Shown piece after piece: positions 8,101 through 15,733 of a DNA stretch of 63,666 bases (position 1 is its first letter; the number at the start of each line of letters is the position of its first letter). The notes beneath the pieces were generated by a model, which was not told where the DNA came from, did no database searches, and worked only from the letters and a program-made list of their open reading frames with translations. A program made the translations under genes and the position numbers. Source of the DNA: Phragmitibacter flavus (GTDB lineage Bacteria > Verrucomicrobiota > Verrucomicrobiia > Verrucomicrobiales > Verrucomicrobiaceae); contig NZ_VAUV01000023.1 in the NCBI RefSeq assembly GCF_005780165.1, forward strand, positions 1 through 63,666, in the 5' to 3' direction.

Positions 8101-10125
8101 TTTCTGAACCTTGTCGGTGATGGCAATAACCTCCATCTTGCGAGTGTCTTTTCCGATGAGGTCTAGCTTGTTGACGAAGGCGTCGAATCGGTCGTCGTGA
8201 GAACGGAGGGCTTGGAGGACATCCCAGACGACTTTGTAGGTTTTGTTGTCGTTGAGGGCTTCGTGGGGTTCGATGCCAGCAGGAATGACGACGGGGAGGA
8301 TGACGTAGCCGAGTTTCTTTTTGCCATCGGGGGTGCGGCGCATGACGCGGCCGACGGATTGAACGACGTCGACTTGGGAGTTGCGCGGGGTGAGGAAGAG
8401 GACGGCATCAAGGGCGGGAACGTCGACGCCTTCGGAAAGGCAGCGGACGTTGCTGAGGATGCGGCAGGTGTTTTCGGGAGAGGGGGCTTTGAGCCAGTTG
8501 AGTTTTTCCTCCTTTTGGGCGGCGTTCATGGTGCCGTCGACATGAGCGGCTTCGCAGAGGAGGGATACGTCGCTGTCTTCTTGTTCTTGATAGGCCTCAA
8601 CAACGGCCTGGAACATGGAGGCGATTTCTTTGGAACTCACTTTGTGGCTTTTTTGCCCTTGGTGACGCTCGATGACCTGACAGAAGGCGACGGCGCGACG
8701 CATGGGGTCGGGATCGAAGCTAAGGTCCTGGTTAAGGCCTTGTTTGCTGAGGGCTTTCCAGCATCCGATGATGCGGGCGGCGTCGTCGACTTTGAGCTGG
8801 TTGTTTTCGTCCTTGAGGAGGTTTTGAAGGCGGGCGCTGACGTGGGCTTCGTCAATGGTGAGGACGAGGACCTTGTAGTCGGTGAGGAGTTCGAGCTGGA
8901 CGGCTTCGGAGAAGGTGATGACGTGGAACTGTTTTCCGTAAAGGGCTTCGTCGTCCATGGAAGCCAGGGCGACATTGTCCCGCTCGGCGGTGGCTTTGGC
9001 GATGTCCGCGTAAATGCGCGGAGTCGCGGTCATGTAGAGGCGCTTGTGCGCGCGAATGTATTCGTTGTCGTGGATTTTGACGAAGTTGCTTTCTTCTTGT
9101 GAATCGAAGGTGGCACCGGTAGTGCGGTGAGCTTCGTCGCAAATGACCAGATCAATAGGTGGGAGGCCGTGAAGGTGCTGGGCGCGGCTGATGACTTCGA
9201 GGGAGTGGTAGGTGGAGAAGATGACGCTGAGGTGTTGGGCGTCGTGACGCTTTTTGACTTCGGAAGCAAGTCGCTTGGCGTCGGTGGTGGCTGGGTAGCG
9301 GAGTTCGTGAGCGTAGGTTTGAACGATGTCTTCGTCCTTGTTGCGCTTTTTGCCGACTTCGGAGTCAGAGCATACGGCGAACGAGTGGAGGGGGATGGCA
9401 CTTTCCTGGGTCCACTCGGTAAGGGTTTGGGAGAGGAGGTTAAGGCTGGGGACGAGAAAAAGGACGAGCTTGTTTTTCCCTGCGGCTTCTTCGGCGATTT
9501 TTAGACTGGTGAAGGTTTTGCCTGTGCCACAGGCCATGATGAGCTTGCCACGGTCGGCAGATTTGAAGCCGAGCAGGACGTTGGTGCGGGCGCTGGTTTG
9601 GTGGTGGCGTAGTTCTTTCTTTTTCTTGAGCACCGGCGGAGCGCTTGGCTGGTATTTTGCCCAATCGATCTGGGAGTTCTCCAAGTCGAGGAGATCGATT
9701 TTGTAGACCGGGGGCTGTTGATTGCTGAGAGAGTTTTCGGCGTTGTCGCTCCAGTCGTTAGTGGTGGTGAGAATGATCCGCTGAGTGAAGGGCTTCTGGC
9801 CGGAGGCGGTGAAGAAGGAGTCGATGTCGGCTTTGCGAACGCGGTAGTCGGGTGCGTAGCATTTGCACTGGATGGCGTGGTATTCGTCGGTGCCACGAGT
9901 CTTGGCGACAAGGTCGATGCCTGTGTCTTTCGCCGAGAAGCCGAATTGAGGGCCGCCGATTTGTTTTGCCCAATCGGAATAGAGCCACACGTCGGAGTAG
10001 AGGTCGGCATAGGAGGCTTCGAATCGGAAATAGGTGCGGATGAGTTCCTCGAAATAGGTGCCTTTTTCGCGTTCGGTTTGGGAGGTGGCACGGTATTTGG
10101 CGAGGATGTTTTGAAGTGGGGTCAT
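5164..10125 (-). CDS. Type ISP single-polypeptide restriction-modification enzyme
   Basis: This 1653-residue protein has the full domain order of LlaGI/LlaBIII-type enzymes. An Mrr-like nuclease (about 1-160) has the Q-C-K motif near residue 86 and an upstream Asp in KDTGIDLVAK. An SF2 translocase follows, with Walker A (MACGTGKTFTS, about 195-205), DEAH box (ICDEAHRTTG, about 328), motif III (MTATPRIY) and motif VI (QSVGRVMRR, about 585-592). After a helical coupler comes an N6-adenine methyltransferase with motif I (DPFTGTGTF, about 920-928) and motif IV (NPPY, about 1025-1030), then a C-terminal target-recognition region. Such enzymes methylate one strand of an asymmetric site and cut after head-to-head collision of translocating enzymes. 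All catalytic motifs are intact. The likely partner is the SLATT gene downstream. Codon and base use change within about 5.9-7.0 kb (after motif IV). Confidence 0.93.
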   Translation of the reverse strand: MTPLQNILAKYRATSQTEREKGTYFEELIRTYFRFEASYADLYSDVWLYSDWAKQIGGPQFGFSAKDTGIDLVAKTRGTDEYHAIQCKCYAPDYRVRKADIDSFFTASGQKPFTQRIILTTTNDWSDNAENSLSNQQPPVYKIDLLDLENSQIDWAKYQPSAPPVLKKKKELRHHQTSARTNVLLGFKSADRGKLIMACGTGKTFTSLKIAEEAAGKNKLVLFLVPSLNLLSQTLTEWTQESAIPLHSFAVCSDSEVGKKRNKDEDIVQTYAHELRYPATTDAKRLASEVKKRHDAQHLSVIFSTYHSLEVISRAQHLHGLPPIDLVICDEAHRTTGATFDSQEESNFVKIHDNEYIRAHKRLYMTATPRIYADIAKATAERDNVALASMDDEALYGKQFHVITFSEAVQLELLTDYKVLVLTIDEAHVSARLQNLLKDENNQLKVDDAARIIGCWKALSKQGLNQDLSFDPDPMRRAVAFCQVIERHQGQKSHKVSSKEIASMFQAVVEAYQEQEDSDVSLLCEAAHVDGTMNAAQKEEKLNWLKAPSPENTCRILSNVRCLSEGVDVPALDAVLFLTPRNSQVDVVQSVGRVMRRTPDGKKKLGYVILPVVIPAGIEPHEALNDNKTYKVVWDVLQALRSHDDRFDAFVNKLDLIGKDTRKMEVIAITDKVQKKSTKTKSDSKSSAKSGNTIAEPATPYVVETQTELAFNVGELERALYAKLVKKCGNRNHWEDWANDIAKIARTHITRITQLVSNPQNTKEVAAFTAFAHELRDDLNDSITDAEVIEMLAQHLITKPVFDALFEEYSFASQNPVSQAMQQVLNVLNEHRLDKEADTLDKFYASVKERAKDIDNAAAKQKIVVELYDKFFRKAFPKMTERLGIVYTPVEVVDFIIHSINDLLQSEFGQTLGSKGIHIIDPFTGTGTFITRLLQSGLISKEQLPHKYQHEIHANEIVLLAYYIAAINIEAVYHAIVGGEYEAFQGICLTDTFQMYEKGDLVSELMEHNSARRKRQKALDIRVIMGNPPYSEGQDSENDNTGNLVYPHLDDRIRSTYVMQSRGTLSKGLYNSYVRAIRWASDRIGKSGIIGFVTNGGFVDTNSADGLRKCLADEFSSIHIFHLRGDQRTQGERSRKEGGKIFGGGSRAPIAISLLVKNAVAQERGQIHFHDIGEYLSREEKLAKIVEFQDIRGITDAEGWKTIVPDPHGDWLRQRDASFVEHIAAGDKKGDGQKVFANFSQGVLTGRDKWCFNGSKSAVASNVARMIEFYNRECERFAKAHPGLDRKASESALEAFINTDSMQISWTHNLKQDLARGRRVKFEAGAIRQGVYRPFTKQWMYFNRTLNERVYQMPKIFPPSKVENLAICTSAPGCITGFTALVSNVPVEFCISAMKGGTQCFPLYLFEKAGDTDDDELFESNSDASEPTYTRSDAITDAGLAHFQAAYPGDAINKEDLFYYIYGLLHSPVYRSRYADNLGKELPRIPAVKTYADFRAFTQAGRDLAHLHLNYETVSIHPGAKLDTRKVPRAALTDADYRVTKMKFAKTRDPHGKNVSDKSTVIYNDRITVRDIPLEAYEYVVNGKPALEWVMERQAVTTDKDSGIVNDANLWAIETMGNPKYPLELFLRIITVSLETIKIVSGLPNLDIEKANS

Positions 10126-10276
10126 GAGAGAGTCTTGGAGAGCTTGATCGATCTTTTCTTCGGCTGGCAGAAGCGGCGGACAAAGCTAGAGATTTGAGGG
10201 GTAAGTATGGCGAAGTGCGTTGATATGGCGCAAACGTTTTATTGGGTTTTAGCGTTGGCGTGCTTCCAAGCTCAAT

Positions 10277-10705
10277 TTTTGCGTGCCTGCGGACAAAATT
10301 TGAATGTAAGCGGTCAGTTTGCTACTGCACGTGGTCGGATTTTTAATGTAAGCGGCTGGTTTGGTGATGTCAGCGGCTGGTTTTTGAATGCACGTGGTCA
10401 GTTTTTCAATGTAAGTGTCCGGTTTGCCAGTGTAAGCGGCCAGTTTTTGACTGCACGCGACCGGATTTTGAATGCACGTGGTCAGTTTTTGAATGTAAGC
10501 GCCCGGATTTTGAGTGTGAGCGAGTGATTTGTTACTGCGCGTGAGCAATTTGCTGATGTCAGTGGCCGAATTGCCTGTGCACCTGACGATTTGGGCGATG
10601 TAAGCGACCGGATTTTGAATGTGAGTGGCTGGTTTGCGACTGCATGCGGTCGGTTTTTTGAAGTCAGCGGCTGGTTTTTCGGTGCAGGGGGACGGATTTT
10701 TGAAG
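10277..10705. repeat. Degenerate 21-bp-period tandem repeat, about 20 units
   Basis: Starting near 10277, units of almost exactly 21 bp follow each other, each of the form TTTTTGAATGYAMGYGGYCRG. Examples begin at about 10318, 10339, 10360 and 10381. Units alternate between GAATGYAAGCGGYYGG and GACTGCACGTGGTCGG versions. The 21-bp period (two helical turns, or seven codons) keeps frames open on both strands for a while (heptads such as NVSGQFA on +, KPTAYIQ-like on minus), but both frames also run into unrelated palindromes or stop inside the tract. A protein is therefore not assumed. The tract is upstream of the type ISP gene. Confidence 0.85.
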
Positions 10706-10753
10706 TCGGAAGTGGGAAGTCGGAAGTGGGATGTCGGAAGTGGGATGTCGGGG
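10706..10753. repeat. 14-bp tandem repeat, 3.5 copies
   Basis: The unit GTCGGAAGTGGGAW is repeated directly three and a half times at the end of the 21-bp tract. The junction suggests that the last 21-bp unit (GAAGTCGG) seeded a new, shorter expansion. Confidence 0.8.
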
Positions 10754-10788
10754 TGGCTTGGGGAAAGTTTAGGTAGTAGGGGGATGAC

Positions 10789-11206
10789 CGACGTTACGTC
10801 GGTGGTCCGACTAAATGGGGTTGGCCGACGATACGTCGGCGCTCCATGGTGGGGATTCGACTGAAGAGGACGATAGGGTTGAGGGGGGATGACCGACGTG
10901 ACGTCGGTAGTCCGACTGAAGGAGGGATTGTAGGCCGACGACACGTCGGCGCTCCATGGTGGGGATTCGACTGAAGAGGACGCTGGGGTTGAGGGGGGAT
11001 GACCGACGTTACGTCGGTGGTCCGAGTGAAGGAGGGATTGTAGGCCGACGACACGTCGGCGCTCCATGGGGGAGTCCGAGTGAAGGAGGGATTGTAGGCC
11101 GACGATACGTCGGCGCTCCATGGTGGGGGTCCGGAAGAAAAAGTTTCGGACGCGACGCAGCGCATCCCTACCAATTTTTTGATCGACGTGACGTCGGTGG
11201 TCCGAG
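10789..11206. repeat. Array of REP-like palindromes, two alternating types
   Basis: Eight palindromic cores CCGACGnnACGTCGG occur, the last in the variant form ATCGACGTGACGTCGG. Type 1 is followed by GGTGGTCCGA (about 10791, 10890, 11001, 11181). Type 2 is followed by CGCTCCATGG (about 10826, 10932, 11042, 11098). The spacers are also duplicated (GGGGATTCGACTGAAGAGGA and GAAGGAGGGATTGTAGG), so the array grew by duplication of a type 1-type 2 pair. Isolated copies lie at 0.2-0.3 kb and 59.7 kb. Reading frames through it (R-R-R-I-V-G-L and similar) are repeat translations. Confidence 0.85.
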
Positions 11207-11276
11207 TGAAGAGGGAAATCAGACTGACGAGACTTAGGGGGCCGATTGGGGAAGGGGATTTTTTGAGTGGTGGGTG

Positions 11277-12770
11277 ATGAAGTTGATGGGTTGGTGGCGT
11301 TGGTTTGGGATGCGGCGCTTTGTTTTTTTATGCTTGTCTTGGGTGTTGGGTTTGGGGTTGGTTTTGTTCTGTGGGAATGGGTGGGCGGGGGAGACGATGA
11401 ACTCGAAGGGGGAGACGACCAAGACGGTGCGGGATTTTGGGGCGGTGGGGGATGGGGTGACGGATGACAGCTTGGCGATTCAGCGGGCGGTGGATGCGGG
11501 GATTGGAGGGGTGGTGTTTCCTAAGGGGGTGTATCGGTTACAAAAGACGGTGACGGTGAGGCTGGAGGAGAGTGGGTTTACTTCGTTGATGAGTGATGGG
11601 ACGGCGAAGGTGGTGATGGCGGGTTCCGGTCCGGCTTTTTTGTTTTTGGGGACTCATGAGGGGTCGGCGGATCCGAAGCAGGTGAAGGAGAAGGTCTGGG
11701 AAAAGGAAAGGATGCCGATGGTGCGGGGGATGGAGATTGTGGGGGATCATGAAGAGGCGGATGGGATCGAGGCGAATGGGGTGATGCAGTTGACGGTAAC
11801 GGAGAGTCGGGTGCATCGGGTGCGGCATGGATTGCGGCTGGTGAGGCGGAATCGGAATGTGATTGTGAGCAATTGCCACTTCTACGAGAACCGGGGTTGC
11901 GGGGTGTTTTTTGATCACGTGAACCTGCATCAGTTCAACATCACGGGGAGTCACATCAGCTACAATGCGGGGGGCGGGATCGTGCTGCGCGGAGGGGAGG
12001 TGCGCAATGTGCACATCGGGAGTTGTGACATCGAGAGCAACATGAAGCCGGAGGGGGAGGCGACGGCGAATGTGTTGATTGATTGTCGGGAGGGAAGCAC
12101 GGCGGAGGTGGCGATCACGGGGTGCACGATTCAGCACAATTCGAAGTCGGCAGGAAGTGCGAACATCCGGGTGCTGGGCAAGGGGGTGACTTCGACGAAG
12201 AATGCGCTGGCGACGCAGGAGGGGCATATCACGATCACGGGCAATGTGTTTAGCGATGTGATGGTGAATGTGCACCTGGATCATGCGCGCGGGGTGACGA
12301 TCGTGGGAAACACGTTTTGGGAGGGATTTGAGCATGACTTATTAGTGGAGAACAGTCAGGCGATCGTGGTGGGGCCGAATGATTTTGATCGGAATCCGCG
12401 CTATGTGGTGAATGGCAACTGGGCGAAGGACAAGAATGGGCTGGTGTTCCGGGATTGTCAGGACAGCAAGTTGAGCGGGCTGCTGGTGAAGGGGGTGTGG
12501 GGCAAGGAGGCGGCGGTGTTGCTGGAGAGGTGCGACCGGTTCACGGTGACGGATTGCAGCATTCTTGACAGTGATGGGATCGGGCTTTTGATGCGTGACT
12601 GTGTGAGGAGCAGGGTGAGTGATTGTATGATCCGCGATGACCGGGAGGAGCGGAAGGCGGTGGTGTCGTTCAAGGCAACGGGCGGGAAGGACAACTGGGT
12701 GCGTGGCAACTGGTTTGGCAATGGCACTGACGTGGCCGATGGGGTCGCGGTGATGGAGGGGAATCGGTAG
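11277..12770 (+). CDS. Secreted right-handed beta-helix (pectate lyase-3-like) protein
   Basis: About 497 residues. A signal peptide spans about 1-40, with the hydrophobic core FLCLSWVLGLGLVLF. The start is ATG at 11277; an ATG at 11310 (MRRFVFLCLS) is also possible. After it comes VRDFGAVGDGVTDDSLAIQR, the diagnostic opening of pectate-lyase-3/GH28-like parallel beta-helices. Many short beta-helix rungs follow (for example ITGNVFSDVMVNVHLDHARG and CDRFTVTDCSILDSDG). Its role is probably to bind or cleave a polysaccharide outside the cytoplasm. No catalytic residues can be assigned with confidence. Its stop codon shares one base with the start of the MGMT gene, so they are probably co-transcribed although functionally unrelated. 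Confidence 0.8.
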   Translation: MKLMGWWRWFGMRRFVFLCLSWVLGLGLVLFCGNGWAGETMNSKGETTKTVRDFGAVGDGVTDDSLAIQRAVDAGIGGVVFPKGVYRLQKTVTVRLEESGFTSLMSDGTAKVVMAGSGPAFLFLGTHEGSADPKQVKEKVWEKERMPMVRGMEIVGDHEEADGIEANGVMQLTVTESRVHRVRHGLRLVRRNRNVIVSNCHFYENRGCGVFFDHVNLHQFNITGSHISYNAGGGIVLRGGEVRNVHIGSCDIESNMKPEGEATANVLIDCREGSTAEVAITGCTIQHNSKSAGSANIRVLGKGVTSTKNALATQEGHITITGNVFSDVMVNVHLDHARGVTIVGNTFWEGFEHDLLVENSQAIVVGPNDFDRNPRYVVNGNWAKDKNGLVFRDCQDSKLSGLLVKGVWGKEAAVLLERCDRFTVTDCSILDSDGIGLLMRDCVRSRVSDCMIRDDREERKAVVSFKATGGKDNWVRGNWFGNGTDVADGVAVMEGNR

Positions 12771-13102
12771 TGCTGAGCCGGGAGCCAACGGCATTTGAAA
12801 CCCGTGTCTATGATGCGGTGAGCATGATTCCGCGTGGCAAGGTGAGCACGTATGTTGCGATCGCCCGGGTGGTCAACTGTGGTTCATCACGGGCGGTTGG
12901 ACAGGCGTTGCGTCGCTGTCCATTTGGACCGGAGATCCCTTGTCATCGGGTGATCAGTGCCTCACTTCGTCTCGGTGGATTTGGTGGTGAGAGTGAGGGG
13001 CCGGATGTGTTGAAGAAACGCCGGATGTTGGAACGGGAAGGGGTGACCTTCGACGAAGTTGGAAACGTGTCGAAGGCGTGCTTGTTCCTTGAGTTTGATT
13101 AG
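12770..13102 (+). CDS. Short MGMT-family alkylated-DNA-repair protein
   Basis: The 110-residue protein corresponds to the C-terminal DNA-binding domain of O6-alkylguanine-DNA alkyltransferase. It has the N-terminal helix FETRVYDAVSMIPRGKVSTY, the recognition helix SSRAVGQALRRCPFG, and the active-site motif PCHRVI with the acceptor cysteine. Because Cys is present instead of Trp, it is not an alkyltransferase-like (ATL) protein by sequence, although its length is that of an ATL. The start is GTG overlapping the preceding TAG by one base. The 3' end overlaps the convergent methyltransferase gene by 4 nt. Confidence 0.88.
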   Translation: MLSREPTAFETRVYDAVSMIPRGKVSTYVAIARVVNCGSSRAVGQALRRCPFGPEIPCHRVISASLRLGGFGGESEGPDVLKKRRMLEREGVTFDEVGNVSKACLFLEFD

Positions 13103-14079
13103 AAGGAGGAGGGTCCAGCTTTTTGGACCAGCACTTTAAATGCGGTTCCTGCGCCGAATTCTTCAAGCAGGAAGGCGTCGGCTGCGGAGGGTTTTTTGGA
13201 CGCGACCGGGAGCAAAAATTCGCGCTGGGTGAGGAGGGGTTCGGCTTGCCAGCCGAGGGAGTTGCCCCAGGCGATGAGGTCGGAGAAGTTGACGTCGCTG
13301 GTGATGTCCTGTCGGCCCATGTTGAGGTAGAGTTCGGGGCCGGTGAGGGTTTGATGGTGGAGATAAGCGCGCAGGGTGCCGGTGGGGCGTCGGTGATAGA
13401 TGGCGGGAAAGAGATCGCCGTAGTCGATGGTGAGCATGGCCCCGTTTTTCCAATGGGGTGCCCATGAGTGAAGCCATTGGTGGTAACTTTCATGGAGCTC
13501 GATGCGTTGGCGAGGCTGAGCAGGTGGGGTGACGGAAAGGGGGGTGAAGGGGATGTCGGACGGGGGGAATGGGAGGAGGGTTTCCTTCCAGGTTGGTTGC
13601 TCTTGCTGGAGATGAATTTCCTGCCACTGGGAATCGACGGCGGACCATTGCAGAAGTCGAACGGGGAAGGCGTCGACGAGTTCGTTGTGATAGATGAGCG
13701 CGTTGCCGTTACATTCATCGAGGGCGCTGTGCAGCTGCTGGTGCCAGGTGACGGAGGTGCCGAGTTTTTCGCGTTGTTTGAGTTGCAGGACAGGAGAGAC
13801 TTCGACCATGTGCCATTGGTAGCGGCGTGATTGCCACCAACCGAGGGTGCGGCGAAGGTCGTGCATGAGGGAGCCATCGCCGCCGCCGACTTCGATGATG
13901 GCAGGGGCTGGCTTTTGAATCTGGCTTTTGATCCAGCGGGCGATGCCTTGCGCAAGCAGGGTAGAAGCGGTGGCGCTGGTGCTGAAGTGGCCGCGTCGGC
14001 CGACGGTGCCGACATTGGCGGTGTAGTAACCTTTGGAGGGATCGAACAGCGCGCGCGCCATCCATGACTCAAAGGTCAT
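13099..14079 (-). CDS. MidA/NDUFAF7-like SAM-dependent methyltransferase
   Basis: About 326 residues from the ATG giving MTFESWMARALFDPSKGYY, which matches the usual beginning of COG1565 proteins; a TTG 36 nt upstream is possible. The SAM site is IIEVGGGDGSLMHDL. The later motif LIYHNELVDAFPVR is the family's N-E-x-x-D-A-x-P signature, and MLTIDYGDLF follows. Mitochondrial NDUFAF7 methylates an arginine of complex I; bacterial substrates are not established. The gene is followed on the same strand by no close partner and converges with the MGMT gene. Confidence 0.88.
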   Translation of the reverse strand: MTFESWMARALFDPSKGYYTANVGTVGRRGHFSTSATASTLLAQGIARWIKSQIQKPAPAIIEVGGGDGSLMHDLRRTLGWWQSRRYQWHMVEVSPVLQLKQREKLGTSVTWHQQLHSALDECNGNALIYHNELVDAFPVRLLQWSAVDSQWQEIHLQQEQPTWKETLLPFPPSDIPFTPLSVTPPAQPRQRIELHESYHQWLHSWAPHWKNGAMLTIDYGDLFPAIYHRRPTGTLRAYLHHQTLTGPELYLNMGRQDITSDVNFSDLIAWGNSLGWQAEPLLTQREFLLPVASKKPSAADAFLLEEFGAGTAFKVLVQKAGPSSF

Positions 14080-14126
14080 GAGCACGGGCGAAGGAGCACT
14101 GGGGGTGAGGTCCAAGGGGCGACGGT

Positions 14127-15059
14127 TCAGCGGGCGCGAATCTGCTCGTTGCCAAACTTGCGGTGATAAGCATCACGCTGGCGGCGGAGTTCTTCCAGAC
14201 GGTTGGCGACGAGGCTGCCGTTGCTCTGCGCGCCTTTTTGGTTCTGCACGAAGTGGTTGTTCTGCCCCATGCGACGCCAAGGGCCATCGGGAACTTCGTG
14301 AACGTCAACAAAACGCCAGTCGCATTTGCTTTTGCCCGACATGCCGAGGTAGTCGCGAACGGCGGGGGAGACGTCGATGCCGGCACCGTCGTTCTTCTCG
14401 TTTTGAGGGCGGGCATTGCCGAAGACGTAATCGACGTCGTCGGTGAGGAAGGGGCCGCAATCGCTCCATTGGGCATAACAGATGCGGTTGCCGACACGGA
14501 TGGCGACCCAGCGGTCGCGGCAGACGGATTTACCATGTCGCTCGAAGGTTTGTTTGATCCAGGGGATCATCTTCAAGGCCGAGGGTTTGGTCGTTTTATG
14601 ATTGAGGACATCGTTGTAAGGCAGAGCGATGTAGAAGGGATTTTGTTGGGGGACGAAGTTGGTCGGGCGGTATTCGGGATGGGCGACACGCTGGGTGGGA
14701 TCGGGATTGTCATAACCGCCAAAGCTTTGCATCCAGGCCGTGTCCCACGAACTTTTGGTGTTGGGAGTGGGATTGTTTTGAGTGGGAAGTTCGCCGCACC
14801 AGAAAACGGTGGCGGTGATTTCGGTTTTCCACGGATAGCGGGTGTAGCTGGCGCGGGGAAGGGTGGGGGAGAAGACGCGAGGAAGCGGGGCGGATGAGGA
14901 ACTGCTGGAACCGTGCAACGATTGTCTGGATGCGGCCATCGCGCCCATCGCCGATCCTTCGGAGGCAATGTTTGCGGCAACAGGTGAGAACGATTGCGAG
15001 TGGGCCAATGAGGCTGCGGAGAGTGCCAACAAGCAGGCAAGACGGAGGGTGAACATCAT
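14127..15059 (-). CDS. Secreted hypothetical protein with double-psi beta-barrel-like motif
   Basis: About 310 residues from the ATG at 15059 (MMFTLRLACLLALSAASLAHS, a clear signal peptide; a 25-residue upstream extension is possible but unlikely). After a Ser-rich linker it has a folded region with CGELPTQNN and ALPYNDV. Next comes RICYAQWSDCGPF followed about 30 residues later by GIDVSPAVRDYLGM. The pairing of a D-x-G-P-F turn with an I-D-V-S-x-A helix resembles RlpA-like double-psi beta-barrels. It is not closely similar to known RlpA, so peptidoglycan activity is only a possibility. Confidence 0.7.
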   Translation of the reverse strand: MMFTLRLACLLALSAASLAHSQSFSPVAANIASEGSAMGAMAASRQSLHGSSSSSSAPLPRVFSPTLPRASYTRYPWKTEITATVFWCGELPTQNNPTPNTKSSWDTAWMQSFGGYDNPDPTQRVAHPEYRPTNFVPQQNPFYIALPYNDVLNHKTTKPSALKMIPWIKQTFERHGKSVCRDRWVAIRVGNRICYAQWSDCGPFLTDDVDYVFGNARPQNEKNDGAGIDVSPAVRDYLGMSGKSKCDWRFVDVHEVPDGPWRRMGQNNHFVQNQKGAQSNGSLVANRLEELRRQRDAYHRKFGNEQIRAR

Positions 15060-15299
15060 GCGAGGAATAAATTCGAAAACGGTCGGCCACGAATTTACCA
15101 CGACTCGTCCTGCCGTGGCAATGTTTAGAAGCATCTTTTTTGCTTAATTGTTAGGCTACAACTGAAAAACCATAACAAATAGAATAATCGCAAGGTGGAT
15201 GACTGGACGATTTGGAATCATCGATCCATCGGGTGAATTTTTTGACAGGCACCATTTGAGCCTGGACGATTGGAAGCGGGTTTGATGCCAAGCGATGAT

Positions 15300-15686
15300 T
15301 TAAACGCCGTCAAAGATGCCTTCGACCACTGCGCCGATGCCTCTTAAGGCGAGTTCCACAATTTCGGCGCCAGCGTGGGCATCACTTAGCGAATCAAGGA
15401 TGCCTGATAAAGTTCGCCGAACTCCAAAAATGGCGAACAACCAAAACAGAACCGCTGACACGGCCCAGAGCGCGCCCCAGGCATCGGATTCGGCTTGGAA
15501 GGAGAAGTAACTGATCACTGCACAAACAAATCCCACCACTGCGATGAATATGCGCCAGGCGGTGGGCAGGATTTGGATGCGCAGCTCAAGGAGTTCTTCT
15601 TCCGTCAGCTTGTGGCCAAGCTTCAACGACTTTTTGATTCCCGCCTTTTCGATCTTTAGGACGAGCTTCTCCTCTTTGCGTGTCAT
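15300..15686 (-). CDS. Small two-TM membrane protein, unknown
   Basis: A 128-residue protein from the ATG at 15686 (MTRKEEKLVLKIEKAGIKKS); an ATG 33 nt upstream is possible. A basic, soluble helical N-terminus (1-50) precedes two membrane helices (WRIFIAVVGFVCAVISYF and ALWAVSAVLFWLFAIFGV) and an amphipathic C-terminal region. No family was recognised. It is the last gene before an intergenic gap and follows the beta-propeller gene end by about 50 nt. Confidence 0.6.
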   Translation of the reverse strand: MTRKEEKLVLKIEKAGIKKSLKLGHKLTEEELLELRIQILPTAWRIFIAVVGFVCAVISYFSFQAESDAWGALWAVSAVLFWLFAIFGVRRTLSGILDSLSDAHAGAEIVELALRGIGAVVEGIFDGV

Positions 15687-15733
15687 CGGCTGAAGGTGTG
15701 TCAAAGGTGAGGATCTCATTCCGGGCAAGGCAA

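Noticed and set aside
10277-10753. CRISPR-like periodicity or a heptad-repeat protein gene
   Set aside because: There are no spacers. Frames on both strands are open only because the period is a multiple of three; they run into unrelated palindromes or stop within the tract.
12770-13102. Alkyltransferase-like (ATL) protein
   Set aside because: The active-site motif is PCHR with Cys, not PWHR, so it is kept as a short MGMT.
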